From Paragyromitra xinjiangensis (lineage: Eukaryota > Ascomycota > Pezizomycetes > Pezizales > Discinaceae): DNA of 64,000 nucleotides. Below, piece by piece: positions 11,902 to 24,772 of this stretch; the first letter of the stretch is position 1, and the number at the start of each line of letters is the position of its first letter. The stretch is from positions 1,067,001-1,131,000 of the forward strand of contig JBCAMK010000004.1 of assembly GCA_038503065.1 (NCBI GenBank), in the 5' to 3' direction. The notes beneath the pieces were generated by a model. That model was not told where the DNA came from. It made no database searches and worked only from the letters and a program-made list of their open reading frames with translations. A program made the position numbers and the translations under genes.

Positions 11902-12073
11902 GACGCCTCCACGGTCCACCCGGACACCCCCATCCGGACAGAGGATGATTGGTTAATATTTGGTAGAGAATGCCTGCTTAAGCAACAAAGAAGCCAGTTG
12001 CAACGCTAGAAACTTTCCTATTCCCGTTAGCTGTCCGGGTGAGGGGGGTGTCCGGGTGGACCGTGAAGGCGTC
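11902..12073. mobile_element. MITE family F, about 172 bp, TA-flanked
   Basis: The left end at 11902-11941 (starting GACGCCTCCACGGTCCACC) is the near-exact reverse complement of 12031-12073, so arms are about 40 bp around an 89-bp centre. TA dinucleotides lie directly outside both ends (11900-11901 and 12074-12075), the target site of Tc1/mariner-type transposases. There is no coding capacity, so this is a non-autonomous element; one copy in this window. Confidence 0.7.
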
Positions 12074-13553
12074 TATGTTAGACCACAAATACAGTAGGTG
12101 GAGTACCTGCAATACGGAATGGAATGCACATCACGTTATAATGTGTTGGGCCAAACCTGAATTCACCACCAGTAGTAAATCCAAGTGCCAATATGCACAT
12201 ACGCACAGATCTTTAGCACTTGCACTAGAGTAAACCTAGTACCTGGTACCTGATTTGGTAAACCCGCTATATGCTAAGCGCCCCTAAACTTATCTTGATT
12301 TTAATATAGCGCGTTGTGATCCACTGATAGCTGGGCCTACTATTCGCGCACCTGTCACCCCACTGAAGTTCTTCATATGTCCTCTATGAGCCACGCCCTT
12401 CATGCATACGTTTCTGATGATATCGGCGCTATGGTGGGTAGAGCTGAATGATGTTAGATAGGAAATTTGCGCACATAGCACTTAAATCTAGCCTATACAC
12501 AATGGTCTACCGCAAGTAGCGTGTTATCTTCTAGATATACATATATCAAACTACTATTGGTGGTTGGGTTTTGACCAATTAATTTTTGTGCGGTGAGGAT
12601 GTAGTGAGACCTATCACAATTCTATTTCCTCTGTGCCCCGTTCAAGGCTGAAAAAAGAAAAAAAGCCGGAGTAGAATTTTGATAGGGTGCTAGGAAAATC
12701 GTGGACCGTATCCCTACAGTAGGAAAAAGACCCTGGAGGTACGATGGGTGGGGTTGTGATAATGTGGAAGCGGCTTTAGCATATGTCTGTGTCACCGACC
12801 TTACTTTAATAGTGATTTAGTTGGGCGATATCTTTGAGCTACACGTATGTGCATGTCCCAACTGATGAAGTGGCAAGTTTGGGATCTTGGGTGTTTAGGG
12901 TCGGCTGGCGCAGCTGGTCTCAGCTCGTAACTGGAGGGGTGGCGTGCAGGTATCAGCGCTAAGTGGCGCCATCCCTAGTAAGCAACAAAAAAAAGTAGGG
13001 AACAGGATCGCCAGAAGCGGCTATATCGGTGCTGTTCCAAGCTAGGGCGGCGGCTGATGTAGAGAGAGTTTTGATGCCTTGCGGCACGCGTGCGAGCCCG
13101 CTCTGAGATGGTGGTGTCCACATGCATAATAGTGCTAATTTACTCGCATATATACATAGTTTCTCTTTGAGTTTTTCCTAACATAAGGTTGAATCGATCG
13201 TAAATCTCCATCATTCTTTTAGTCATCTACTATGGGCTCCAGGATTCGGGCTTGTAGATTTAGTGTCACTCCATAGCTAGATCAAGAGTTGGCCTAAGCG
13301 TAATGTTCCATGTTTTACGACGGCACATAAAGTATAAGAGGAGTTATGTTTTCCGTTTATACTTTAGCGAGCAAAGCTCTGGAAAAGCTCATTGTCAGAA
13401 AATGGGGAGCAAAGCGATCACGTAGATGATATGACATGCATATGCTATAGTGGAAACTATAAAGGAAAAGATGTGTAATTTAGTAGTGTATAATGCATCG
13501 ATCGTTTGCACCAACACTCTGAACCAGCCTCCTAGTCTCTGCCCATGTAATGG

Positions 13554-13996
13554 ATGCCTTCCCGTAAAAATTTAGAGTAAAGTCTAGATCAGACAGGTGC
13601 AAACCAGAATTTAAACCTGAACTTCAGTTCTATCACTACCAACAGGACCTAGTTTAGTGATTAATAATAAATGTTTTTTCACAGGAACATCGTGAAAATT
13701 AGCAAATGCCTTCTAGTATGCAAAGCCATAATGGCCCTGTGAAAAAACCTAGCTTTTCCCATTATTTGTGGCATTGCGACCGTAGAGCTAGCCACAACTA
13801 GCCTCTCTTTTAGTGCAGTTTATAGTTGCCACGATATATCATTTTCCCCTAGGGATCTAAAGAGCTTCAGATATCTAGAAGGGGGATGGGCACCCCCTGC
13901 CATGATTCCACATCATGAAGTTGTCAGATCGGTTGTCTAGGGTGTCTCAGCCCACTTCCCTACTCTGAAGTGGTTCAGATTTTTACGGGAAGGCAT
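13554..13996. mobile_element. Inverted-repeat element, about 443 bp
   Basis: ATGCCTTCCCGTAAAAAT at 13554-13571 is exactly reverse-complemented at 13979-13996. Inside, TTTTTTCACAGG (about 13673) pairs with CCTGTGAAAAAA (about 13735), a second nested inverted repeat. No clear target duplication or coding frame. Probably a non-autonomous DNA transposon or its remnant. Confidence 0.5.
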
Positions 13997-14120
13997 TTAC
14001 TGAAGATCATATCCGAGATCCTATTTTCCTGTCAGTCGATACGCGTACGTTTTATGACTCACGAGAGGACTTATTATGATATGATAATTTCATGATAAAA
14101 ACCCCGGGGATATCGATATA

Positions 14121-14327
14121 CCGTATTATCTCGGTCATAAAGAACTGGCCTGGACTAGACTCAGCTGAAATACTTTAATTGAAATCACTCTATCAGGAAA
14201 GGAGGTGCTCGATTGGGGCAACAATTTCTGATGCTTTGCAACCGTTTCTGACAGTTTTTGAGGTTTTCAGAAGGCCAATTTAGAACTGCCTAGTCCAGGC
14301 CAGTTCTTTATGATCGAGATAATCCGG
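14121..14327. mobile_element. MITE family A, copy 1 (207 bp, TA-flanked)
   Basis: Ends CCGTATTATCTCGGTCATAA and its near reverse complement form inverted repeats of about 37 bp (CCGTATTATCTC, AAGAACTGGCC); TA flanks both sides. The interior matches the copy at 24773-24962 when reverse-complemented, so two copies in opposite orientation are present. Non-coding; mariner-like TA target. Confidence 0.8.
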
Positions 14328-14350
14328 TATAATGACCCTATATTCTAACG

Positions 14351-14391
14351 TACATGTAGTAATTCTTGTCTATCAGGTAAATGTACATGTA
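14351..14391. repeat. Pair of TACATGTA palindromes
   Basis: TACATGTA at 14351-14358 and 14384-14391, part of a set of 13 occurrences in the window, all outside coding exons. It lies about 550 bp upstream of the RING gene start. Function unknown. Confidence 0.4.
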
Positions 14392-14922
14392 TGTGCACGC
14401 ACTTGCTTTGAAATATGGTATAGTACTGTGAGATAATTCAGCCTATAGATATCGAAGCCGCTCTAGATATAATCGGACTATTTTCTGTTAATTATTTTTA
14501 TGACTTGACCTATGATTCTTAAGATCTCGATTTATTACAGCCTCCGGGGTGGGTCGGGGATCTGAAGCTAGGTCTGTCTTCGTCATCATCGACAAACAAC
14601 GATATGTATACACCAGGGAGAAATCCTTCAATAACTAAGACGCAAACTGCATAATACCATGGGAGCTCATGTGGGACAAATCCTTACTCGATAATGTTAG
14701 GAAATATCAGTCTCAATTATTCTAACCACAAGTCGTATTGCGCAAGGAGATCGGGACTGGAGCAATTGCGTCAATAATTGGAACTACATGTATGTGCGTA
14801 GCACTATCACATGCACCTCAAAATATTGATTCTTAGTCTTGGTATAAATTGTCCTATTGACGCTCAAAGACATCGTAGAATCAACTTCATCTCACCTATA
14901 GCAAATCTAAAGTAGCACGGGG

Positions 14923-17602
14923 ATGGCTTCGATACGCATTAACAGCTCTACAATGCCATCAATTGATGCTAGCCATAATGCCATCTGTAGCTCTCAGGAA
15001 TACCCAGACCTACCACAGCCTCCTCCTCCCGCTGCTCACCATTCTCAACCTGACCCTGCTCGGGGCTCTCCTGAATACGGACGTTTGCCATTCTATCGTA
15101 CACCTTCTGTTCATCCGTCTCAAAGATCTACGCAACGAACGCCGTATCGTTTATCAGAAGGACGCACTATTGCAAGTAGTCCCTACGATATCTCTACAGG
15201 CAATTCGATAAGAATGACAATCAGACAACCACTAGATACCATCCCGATAGAACACTACCAAATTTATCCAAGCATGCAACCCCCGGAGAATAGAAGGAAT
15301 GGACCCGAGCAAGGCTACTATCATAGGCCCGAAGAGAACAGCTCTAACCAACTTCCCCGAGCTGAAGCCAGTACATCACATGGAAACCAAGCACATGGGA
15401 ATCAAAGTGCCCCACTGCCGTTTATTAGACCAAGGCTTGCTAGACCTCAAGCTGTCAGCAATAAAGGTGCCGTTTCTGACCCTGGGCTGCTGACGTTTAG
15501 GATGGAGCCCAATGGCCAGTCAGCTGTTGTCATCAGACACTCGGAAAACCTGCTCCAGCCAGGCCAAGTGATTGGATATCAGGCGGAACTTGCATCATGC
15601 TTTGGATCAAAGATGTGTCCCATTTGCCAAGAGGAGTGGATCTGGAAGATATTTACTCCTGCAGAAATGGCCCTCTTGGATCCAAGTGGTGCCGAATGGG
15701 AAGTCGCTAGATTACCATGTGGGCATGTTTTCCACGGCGCTTGCTTGGCAGTCTGGTTTCATGAGATAAGTGTTATCAATCTATTATGGATGACTGATTT
15801 TGCTAACCTTCGGCTTGCACGGAAGCCCTAGTTGCCCTTGTTGCAGAAGACAGTATAGATTCCGCGAATATAGATGGAGTGAAGCCTTTTGCTATGAAGG
15901 ATGGCGTTTAAGGTACAACTGGCCAGGCGACCGTGAGGAAAGTGGTCCAGATGCCTACTTCAACGGACACCCTCACTATCCTTCAATTTCGAGAAGAGTC
16001 TCCTTCACGATTCGAAGTCAAAGTGAGGAGCAACCTGGGACCCCTTATATATCAGATTCAGGACAAGGATCACGTTCACAAGCCCGTAGGAGACATCCTA
16101 GCTGGACAACACTCTCCTCATCTGGCGGGGGAACAATCCTAAGAAGAACGAGGAGAACCTCCCGATATGTATCCGATACTCTTAACGCTTTGGGAGAAAA
16201 CTCTATGGCAGCTCTACCAGAAGAACCAGTCGATACTTTTACGGCACAGTTAGAAACGAGAGACCTCCAAGCGCTCACACCGGATATGACTTTGTACGAG
16301 CCGGAGTATTGGAATAGATATGAACTTGAAGTAGGTGAAGAGGGTGAGGGAGGGCCCATAAGCCACGAACAAGCACTTTTAACTGAAGCGCCTTTCGGAA
16401 ACGGAGTGGGTTGGCTACATCTAGAATCGTACATCATTCCAGAAGCCTGGAGTACTACACCCCCGGCACCAGGAGAGATCATATTGGAAGAAGCATCATT
16501 AAGACAAACTCATATAAATTCTGAGCAAGGGGAGGAGATACCAGGAACTAACATATCTGAAGCTATTGATCATTCTGAAGAAATTTCCCGGGAACATGAT
16601 AATAATGTCGCTCTGAACGAGTTACTTTGTCAATGGAACACACAATCGACTATCGGCGATGTCTTGCGTGACTTCCATTGGATAATTGCGTATGTGCTTG
16701 AAGGGATGCAGCAATATGAAGCAGGAATGGCACCGTGGCCACGTATACCCCAGGATTTTGACCAAAGAATGAGAAGCTTGAACGTAGAAGATACCGAAGG
16801 GAACATATCGATTACCAGTGCATCTCGTCGTGTTCTTTCACTTCTTGAAAGTACCGGCATCCCGCATCCAGACTCCGAGCGTCCAAATGCAACTGTACGA
16901 ATTTCAAAGATTCCTCGGCTTGCTAAGAAAGAGCCTAGAGTTGAAACAGCTCTAGAGAACCGAGTAAACACGAACCAAGAACACGGGATTGGTAAGACGG
17001 AACCATGCCCACCTTTGGCTGGTTCTAGAAAGACTACGCTTAGTGTTGGGATGACGAATTTGATTCTCTCAGAGCGGTCAGATAACATGACAAACATTGA
17101 TACTCGCCTATCAAGGACCTTGAGTCGGTCAGCTATGGAGAATAACGAAAGGACAAGTACCTCACGGAGCCCAGATAAGAAAGGGGGCCTCCACTCACTC
17201 ACTATAGATCTTGGGCACGCAGGATCGAAGATTCCTGTGCTCTCACCGAGGCTGGGTGAAGGTAATTTACCGAGTATGAAGACTGAAACTGTGAGGCGCA
17301 ATCTCACTCCGAAGAGTGGGGGTAGCTCACCAATGAGGGGTCAGAGAGGTAAGTTGATGGCTGGGGAAATGCAGGCACCAACAGAGCTACACCTTTCAAG
17401 GGGGAGGAAAATCACTCGGGGCAACAGTCCGCTCGTTAGTAGGACGAATGTGATGCCTAAATCAGTCCAAAGTAAGCTAGAAATTGTTGCCCATCCCGAG
17501 AAGGAGGGGGAGGGGGAGGGGGAGGAGAACGTGTCAGAGGAGATAACTGAGAAGGAAGAAGGCAACGAGCTTGATAAGGAAAACCGTCGCCCAGAGGCCT
17601 AA
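14923..17602 (+). CDS. RING-H2 zinc-finger protein (splice phase unresolved)
   Basis: Exon 1 runs from the ATG at 14923 to about 15769; exon 2 from 15826 to the stop at 17602; about 870 residues. A Pro/Ser-rich N-terminus is followed by a RING-H2 finger: MCPICQEEW, then LPCGHVFHGACLAVWF, then SPSCPCCRR across the intron. RING-H2 domains recruit E2 enzymes, so an E3 ubiquitin ligase is the family expectation. The remainder is low-complexity, Glu/Ser-rich, ending EEGNELDKENRRPEA, with no second domain recognised. The intron has an ideal branch site (TGCTAAC, 15801) and acceptor (15824-15825), but GT donors at 15770 and 15772 leave the wrong phase for the CPCC frame. The only phase-correct GT (15756) would remove the conserved Trp. 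Either the donor is non-canonical or there is a one-base indel. Confidence 0.75.
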
Positions 17603-18642
17603 GATGGTGGTTGGAAAGGTCTGTTTAATTAATTCTGATGTCGTGGTGCATAAGTGCATGTAAGTCAGGATCGGTGGGATGCTTATATTTAAGCTTTGCG
17701 TAAAGATCGATATGGAAGCAAGGATTACTGCAAACTTTCGGGGGACGGGAGATGGTGGGAGGGTTTTTTTTACCTTGCCATTATCTCAGTTAGCTTACAT
17801 AAGGCGGTAACTAGAAATGGAAGAGATTGCTGTTAAGAGCACAGAATTCTTATATTGGGCGGTCTCAGCTTCGTACTTCTTACAGGTATACATGTAGTTG
17901 TGGAAGTATCGTGGGGTCAGAACCGGAGTTTACCAATAAGACTAATCGAACCGAGCACTACCCAGCACGACTGCTCTAATCTACTCAGATGAGGAAGGTG
18001 AAAACACAGCGAGATGCAATCGAGTGATATTCGATGATCTAACACACTAACCCCGCCTACCACCCTAAAGCCTCCTAATGCCCACATCTACACCCGCAGC
18101 TACACTCCGTGGCACTCCCTATCAACCAAGTAATCGCAAAAAACCCCAATGTTAAGCTCCTACCTAAACCTACCCTCAACTCCAGAAGATTCCAACTAGC
18201 TCAACACTTAAACCTACCGACAAAGGAATGTTACAAAGGAAAATAATGCCGTGTGGGCTAAAATAAACGAAAAGTCCCCAGCAACATATCCTAGACCACA
18301 TAGCCTGCACGCTCTAGTATAACGAAAGTTAAAAAAACACAATACAAACACCGAAACCCAACATTTTCACAAAATCCAAAACACAAAAGCAAAAAAGCCC
18401 CCAGTGCTTCAAGAACAGATTAAAAAAACTCTTTATGACTAACGCATACAAAACACCAACCCCCACAAGCCCCACCTTAGTCCAATCCCAATCCCCCAAC
18501 CCAACCCAACATCCCTTCCCTCTCCCTATCTTCTCTAATACCAATACCAATGCTAATTACTGAACCGAACCACGAAACGCCAAAAACATACACACCAGCA
18601 ACAATATTACTAATGACGTCCCCCAGCCCAGTCCCTTAACCG
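17603..18642. other. Intergenic region, convergent 3' flanks
   Basis: Lies between the 3' ends of the RING and ATG11 genes. A TACATGTA palindrome sits at 17889-17896. The 18.1-18.6 kb part is C-rich on the plus strand and presumably ATG11 3' UTR. No gene seen. Confidence 0.6.
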
Positions 18643-21600
18643 TCAACTCGCCTCCCCCAACCCCGTCACACCAGTACTCGGTCTGCTCTCAACCGCAACG
18701 GCGTCTCCACGTCCTTCGACGGCATCCTTCGCCGTCGCCGCCACTTCATTTGGCACCCCATCACGCGAGACAGTCCCACGGCCGGAAGCGCTACTGCTAC
18801 GACGACTGTGCTCGGTTGTGATCTGTGAGAGTGTCTTTTTTGCGCCAGTGACAGGCTTGCGGCTTCGTAGACTCCCTTTGGCATCTACGTTTGCTGCTGC
18901 TACGGTAGATGATGAGAGGCCGGGTGTAGTGGGTGCGCCTGGCTTCTCTTCTACTGCGTCAAGAAGGTACCATCGAAGACCGTCGCTTAGCTCGAATGGG
19001 TTCTCATCGTCTATGCTTGCTCCGTCGCTACTATTAAGGCTTGCTCTCTCAGCTGACATGGGTGGCAGCTGCGCTGTGCTTCGTGATAAATCGACAACTC
19101 GCTCTTCTACCCTGCCGATTCGTGCTAGTAGCCAATCTCGGCTTCCAAGCTTGTGACCTACTTCCTCTTTGAGGAAGAAGTGTGGTGCACCTACATTGAA
19201 TGCTGCCCAGGGCCTTGTGGCGCTATTACGGGTAGGTAGGAATAAGGCAAGGTCCCCACTCTTGAAGCTCTTAAACGCAATCTTCTCATTCGCCTCATCG
19301 CGTGCACGGTAATACTTCTCTCGGTACGCGCGACACTGCTTCATTAATGTGCGGGCATCAGAGTCCGCCTTCCGCAAACGCGTGATGATAGTGTCCGTGA
19401 ATGCGTCAAGGTCAAGTGTAGTAGCAGTGAGGTACTGGCCATATGCAGTAGACTCCGCTTCTGAGTCTGTATCCGACATCCAGTAGATGACCTTGATATC
19501 CTCCGCAGACTGTGCCGACGGGGGGGCGAGGTGTCCACTCTTCGATAGGCTTAGGTTCTTAGAGGAACTCATATTCTTAGATGCGCTCAGATCATGCGTG
19601 CTCTTGCCGAGAATCACACTTTCGCCCATCCCACCACTGTTGCTCTCGCGGCGGCCAACTTTGACGATGCTCATGACCCCTTCACCTTCGCCGCGGACTA
19701 CGCGATAGCCTAGTGCCTCAAGTAGCTGGGTACTGCGGACGTTGCATGTGTATAGACGCTGCGTCAGATCCTTCGCTTTGAGGGTACGGGACTCGAAGCG
19801 AACTTGAAGTTTCTTCTTGACCTCCTCAACGTCGTTTGCTCTGGATTTAGCCTCTTGGAGCTGCGTATTGAGGTCTGCGGTACGAGAGACATATAAGGAG
19901 ATGAGAGCATCGATACCCGCCATAAGAGCGTTGAGATCCTCCGGCGGGGGTTCGCTAGAAAGACGGGAGTGAGACTGCTTCATCGTCGCTGCCAAAGACT
20001 CATGCTGCTCAGCCTGGCTTGCATTCTGCGTCTTTGCGCCATCCAATACCTCTTTCATGCCTCTCATCTTCTCTTCAAGTCCCCTTATCGTCTCCCTCAG
20101 CCCCTCACTAATCTCTCTCTCCCCCTTCAACTCTCCTTCCACTTTCTCCCGCTTCTCTCTCTCCTCCTTAGCCTCACCCCGCACTTTGTCGCACTCCTTC
20201 TCTAATTCCTCCTCTCGCCCTCTTAACCGCTCCACCTCCCCACCAACAATCTCAAGCTCCCCCTCAAGCGTACGCATCCTCTCCTCAGCATTCCTCCTCC
20301 CATTCTCTTCCTCTGCACGCATCTCCTCTAGTTTATCCATCTCCTCATAAGTCTCCTCAATCTTCCCACGCAACTCGTCAATCTCCCGCTGGAACTCTTT
20401 CCGCTCAACCACATGCTGTTGATCCAGCGCCTCCAGGTTCGCAACAAGATCACGCTTAGTCTCATCTGCTTGCTCCATACGCGTAGTGAGGTCTTTCTCC
20501 GTCTCCGACCTCGACGTAGCCTCGCGCTGCAGGCGCGCTGTGAGCTCACGCTCGAGCGCTAGTTCAGCTTCGAGCGCAACAACACGGGCTGGCATCGGCC
20601 TGTCAGCCTGTTCTGTCGAAATCCGACGTATCGAGATGGGTGAGGATGGGGCCTCGTGACTTAGTATACCCCCACCTATACCACTAGGAAATGATTGTCC
20701 TGGCAACGGAGTCCCAGGAGCCTGCGGGTTTGGTGAACCTACACCCTGATACCCGCCTGCGCTCTGTTGGCGACTGCGATGTATCAGGTCTTCCAACTTT
20801 CGGATCCGACTCTCGTACCCCTTAATTCGTTCCGTCAACTGCTCTTTATCTGCCCTTAACACCCTAATTTCATCGCCACCCATAAAGATGCTAGAAGCCC
20901 CAAGCCCTGCTTCGTGTACACTGCCGAACTTAAACCCCTTCATCCGCCTCGTTGTATTCCGTCTCAACGGCTCATCTAGCTTCGCCGCCAGTGCAGTAAC
21001 TTCCTTAACTACAGCATCCATCCCCTCGATAGGCTTGATACTCGCGACAAAAGTGTCTATATCTGATCTCATAATCCTCGGCAATCCACCGCTAAAGTCG
21101 CCACGCGTGTTCAGCTCCGCACGTACAACCTCCGCGCCTTCGTCGAGTGAGAAAGGTAGGAACTCGCCAACATTGCGCTGCCATTTTTTACGGCGTTTTT
21201 CTTCCTCTTCCTTCAAGAGCGCAAGTTCCTCAGCCACGCGTTTAGAATCCGTGGAGAACTTCTCAGACCACTCGCGCCGGCGTATGCATTCGATCAGGAG
21301 GGAGCCATAGATAGATGGAAAGCCAGTAATGAGAGAAAGAAGACGGAATGAAGCGTCTTCTTCCTGATAGGCAGCGTCAAGAGCGCTGATTTGGGGGTTG
21401 ATTGGGGCAGAGGTCTGTTGGATGTGGGCAATTGCCTGGAGGTGGCGAGTGCAAGTTGCTGTCGTCGAGTTCTGATAAGATGTTAGTCAAGTCACAAAGC
21501 GAGTGATGAGGTAACACTAGAGATGGGGGTACCTTTTGTTGGACTGCTTGCTGTAGAAGTCGCCCAACGTCTGTAACAGCGTTCCCAAGTCCTGGCAAAA

Positions 21601-22724
21601 ACTCTGTCGTCGACGCATATGCCCTTTTACTGGCGGTTGATATTGCCTTTGGCCCCTGGAGGCTTAGCACATATTCGTAGTCCGTGCGTACCTTCCTCAC
21701 AATCACATCGATCTCTCCAAGCAGCATTTTCAAGGTCTCAGGCACATCATTTAGCCTCGCATTCTGACTCCTCTGTATTTCACTTTTCAAATCTGTAGTC
21801 CTTCCAACCACATCTTCAATCGTTCCAGCCAGTTCCCTAACGTCTTTCTCGAACTTCTGCGCAGAAGCTTCAGCCTCGGCGGCCGCGATCTGAACTGCCT
21901 TAACGTCGAAGAAGTCAGACAGCACTTTAGCTTCCCGTTGATGTTCCTCTTCCCCTCCCCCCAGGCCGTACTTGCGAAGCTCCTCGTGCACAGGGACCCT
22001 AGTTAGTCGCGCTACACTAGGTTCCCACTCCCGTAACACTTTATCTTGCTCTCCCAAGACTCCATCCGCCCATTCCCGCAGTTTGCCAAGACTGTTTTGT
22101 AAACCAGTAGAGTGAGTTTCAAGGTTCGAGAATGCAACGACAACAGCGCGCTGAATAGTGGAGGTAGCGGTGTCAGTCTCGGTTATAGTGGAGGCAAGTG
22201 TTTGCGCATGACTAAGAACAGATTCAGACCAGAGGAGCCGCTTCTTGAAGAGCGTGCGCCAAGCGGAGAGTTCCGTTTCGGAGGCGAGGGAGTCCGGAAA
22301 AGGCGAGGGAGTTTGAACACGAGGAAGAGGAGTGGAAGGAGGTGGTGATGTAGTAGTGAGAAGACGGCGGTCAAAAAGGTATAATTCACGCTAAAGGAAA
22401 AATAAATTATCAGCACTTTTTGTTCACGCCAGGCGAGTTTAGAATAGCTCTGGAGGAAGGTGGGGAAATGGAATAAACCTCGTTTGACAGTGTTTGTGCT
22501 TTGATATTACGCCCCAGCGCGGTCATAAGAATCTGGCAGGACGCTGGCATGGAGATCTTTTGTTCGATCCATCTTCGCAGCTCGTCGACCCTGATGCCCG
22601 TACTAGTGTTAGCTCCAGACAGCTCCGAGCACGAGACCTGACGGAAGCGAAACTCACGAAGCAAAGTCGTGCGGATCGGCCTGTAGACATGCCCCGGAAT
22701 GAGCTATATATATTTGCATCGGCA
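18643..22724 (-). CDS. ATG11: Autophagy scaffold Atg11
   Basis: Four exons in phase: 22724-22657, 22590-22479, 22390-21533, 21471-18643, giving about 1288 residues, within the normal size for filamentous fungi. The N-terminus is the Atg11/FIP200 ubiquitin-like domain: MPMQIYIAHSGACLQADPH, then SVDELRRWIEQKISMP and QILMTALGRNIKAQTL. The middle holds the LYLFDRRLL segment, several long coiled coils (Glu/Arg/Lys-rich, about residues 550-900) and a Ser-rich linker. The C-terminal claw domain is recognisable by FKSFKSGDLALFLPTRN, PWAAFNVGAPHFFL and LSDGLRWYLLDAV (about residues 1080-1200). Atg11 scaffolds selective autophagy by binding cargo receptors and Atg1 at the phagophore assembly site. The start is the first ATG after an in-frame TGA; a second ATG lies two codons on. 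Confidence 0.95.
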
Positions 22725-24112
22725 TTCAGAAAACGCCCAGCACCCGACGGAGGAGATCTGGTGAGGCTCTCCCTCGATGGAGGCACTGGTTGATTGGTTG
22801 GCTGGTAGCTGGGGAAGCTGCAGGACAAGAGGCTCTCTACCGGTGATAAGATGGTCGTGGAGATAGTGGGTTAGTTATAAGAGGGCGAAGTGGGGGGATA
22901 AGGATAGAGGATAGAAATGAGGAGAAAGGAAAAAATGAGTGTTCACCGGCGATGGACGCCACTTCTTGGTACTTATTCTGGTTGGAGTTGAAGAGAGGAA
23001 GAAGGCCTGAATGGAGATGTCACACGTAAATTGTCCGTTGCTGCCAAGACTGCTCACGTGTTTCTGTCTCGGACCCTGAAGCTGAAACCAGAGAACTCAG
23101 GCAGCAGAGAAGGATGGATTAGTCGATATCGCTCCTTATCGTAAAGACTGTTATAGGGTAGATGCCTAGACTGAACACAAGAACCCCCGCGAGATGTAAC
23201 CGGTACCCCAAAGTAAGACGTTTATCCGTTGGATAAACACCTTAAAGATCTCTATTCGCGTTACTCGGGTTGATTAAAGTTTCGCCAGGCCCGGAGTCTC
23301 CGCAAGCAACGATTAGACTCGTGGACATGTAACCATGTGATATTTACAACATTTCAAGTTGTTGCCTGAGCAAGACCTACCTTATTCCCAAGCGTGCGCG
23401 GCGCTGAAGTGACAGCTAAAGGTTACACCCCCTCGAAACATAGTTAGTCACTCGCAATGATGTAAGGTGCTATGTAAGCCCGCCGCAGCTTAGCAGCTAG
23501 AGTTATCAAAAGTGTACCTAGCACATGCGAATAAACAATAATTCCAGGAAATAGACTGGAAGCGAGGCAGCAGAAGACAGCACTTTTATTTCTAGGGCTG
23601 TTGCAGCTCTCTTGATGCCTCCGAGAATTCGGATCACTCGTGATCGTACCCTAAGACTGGGCTAGGTACGCTAATCACCCTACCCGACCCTAGCCAGGGC
23701 TTTGAATATCGAAAATCAAACAGAGGTATACGTACTGTTTCTCTCATCCGTATCATCCTAGGTCCCAAAACCCCCTTTCTCACCTTGCATAATAGTCACC
23801 CAGCGAGGTTGCCGAGATCTCGTTCACGAAATATCACTCCGCGTAGACAGTACATGTAGTTAACGATACCCATTACCTTCAGCAATCGACACGAATAACG
23901 AACTAAAATGAGCGAAAACCCATGTGCCTTAGAAAGAAGTTGAGTAAAATTTAAACGCCAAATCTCCAACTAAATAAGTAAGTATAGGTATAAGATAGTA
24001 GAAAAAAGTGCACAAGGGTGAGGAACATGAGTTGAAACACTGAGCAGGTCGTCTAGCATAAAAGTGGCGCGCCATTCATATTTTCATACTTGCGGCAAGA
24101 ATAACTTGTATA

Positions 24113-24340
24113 CTGAATTTCCCCGAAAATAACGAATACAACCGGACTAAGGCTGCATGATAGAATGGTAATGTCACTAGGCGAGGCAACAGGACCTTTA
24201 CTGTCTACATCAAATCTAAAGATTGCTTTGGTTCTTAACTGGATGTGATTGAGCCTCAATGCTACTCGGCTAATCTAATATAGCAACTCTCGCCCTGCGG
24301 TCTCAGTGCAGTTGTATTTGTTATTTGCGAGTTTTTACGG
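24113..24340. mobile_element. MITE family B, copy 1 (228 bp)
   Basis: Same family as 35765-35991 and 42475-42704: shared interior blocks include GAGCCTCAATG and CCCTGCGGTCTCAGT. TA borders both ends. Its left end is diverged (CTGAATTTCCCC instead of CCGTATTTTCTC) and its right end reads CGAGTTTTTACGG instead of CGAGAAAATACGG, resembling the terminus of the neighbouring family C element. Confidence 0.75.
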
Positions 24341-24358
24341 TATTCCAACACAGGTATA

Positions 24359-24567
24359 CCGTAAAAACTCGAAAAATTCGTTATCTCCGCAATCCATGTG
24401 GCTCTACAGTTTTTGGGGCTGGAATTGGGGCTTTCTTTGGATAGGTAGCTGCACGTTGTTCTATAGGGGTAACCAAAGCATCAACCAAAATAACCAGTAA
24501 AACTACATGTATCTACCCACCCCACCACGTGAATTGCGGAGGTAACGGATTTTTCGGGTTTTTACAG
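24359..24567. mobile_element. MITE family C (209 bp, TA-flanked)
   Basis: The left end CCGTAAAAACTCGAAAAATT and following CGTTATCTCCGCAAT are matched in reverse complement by the right end (ATTGCGGAGGTAACGG, then TTTTTCGGGTTTTTACAG), so arms are about 36 bp. TA on both sides. Non-coding; contains a TACATGTA palindrome. One copy in the window. Confidence 0.75.
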
Positions 24568-24772
24568 TAGGTGATGTTTTATTAGTGCGATCGCGAGAAG
24601 TTATATCATAGCAAGGGGTGGATGTAAGTAACCGTTATCTCAGCATGCAATTGGCGATCGGAATAAAAGCTTTGACCTAGTTACCAATTGTGCATTCACG
24701 CGCAGTTGCTGAGATCTCCAGTCCAATCTACTCGTGCCATGCAACTGGGCTTTCAAGCCTTGAGAGCTACTA

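Larger units (their letters stand above)
11390..14922. other. Gene-free region with several inverted-repeat elements
   Basis: 3.5 kb with no supportable gene on either strand. It contains TA-flanked inverted-repeat elements at 11902-12073 and 14121-14327, a longer element with 18-bp ends at 13554-13996, and three TACATGTA palindromes (14351, 14384, 14785) within 600 bp upstream of the RING gene. Composition is mixed and short open frames look random. Confidence 0.6.
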
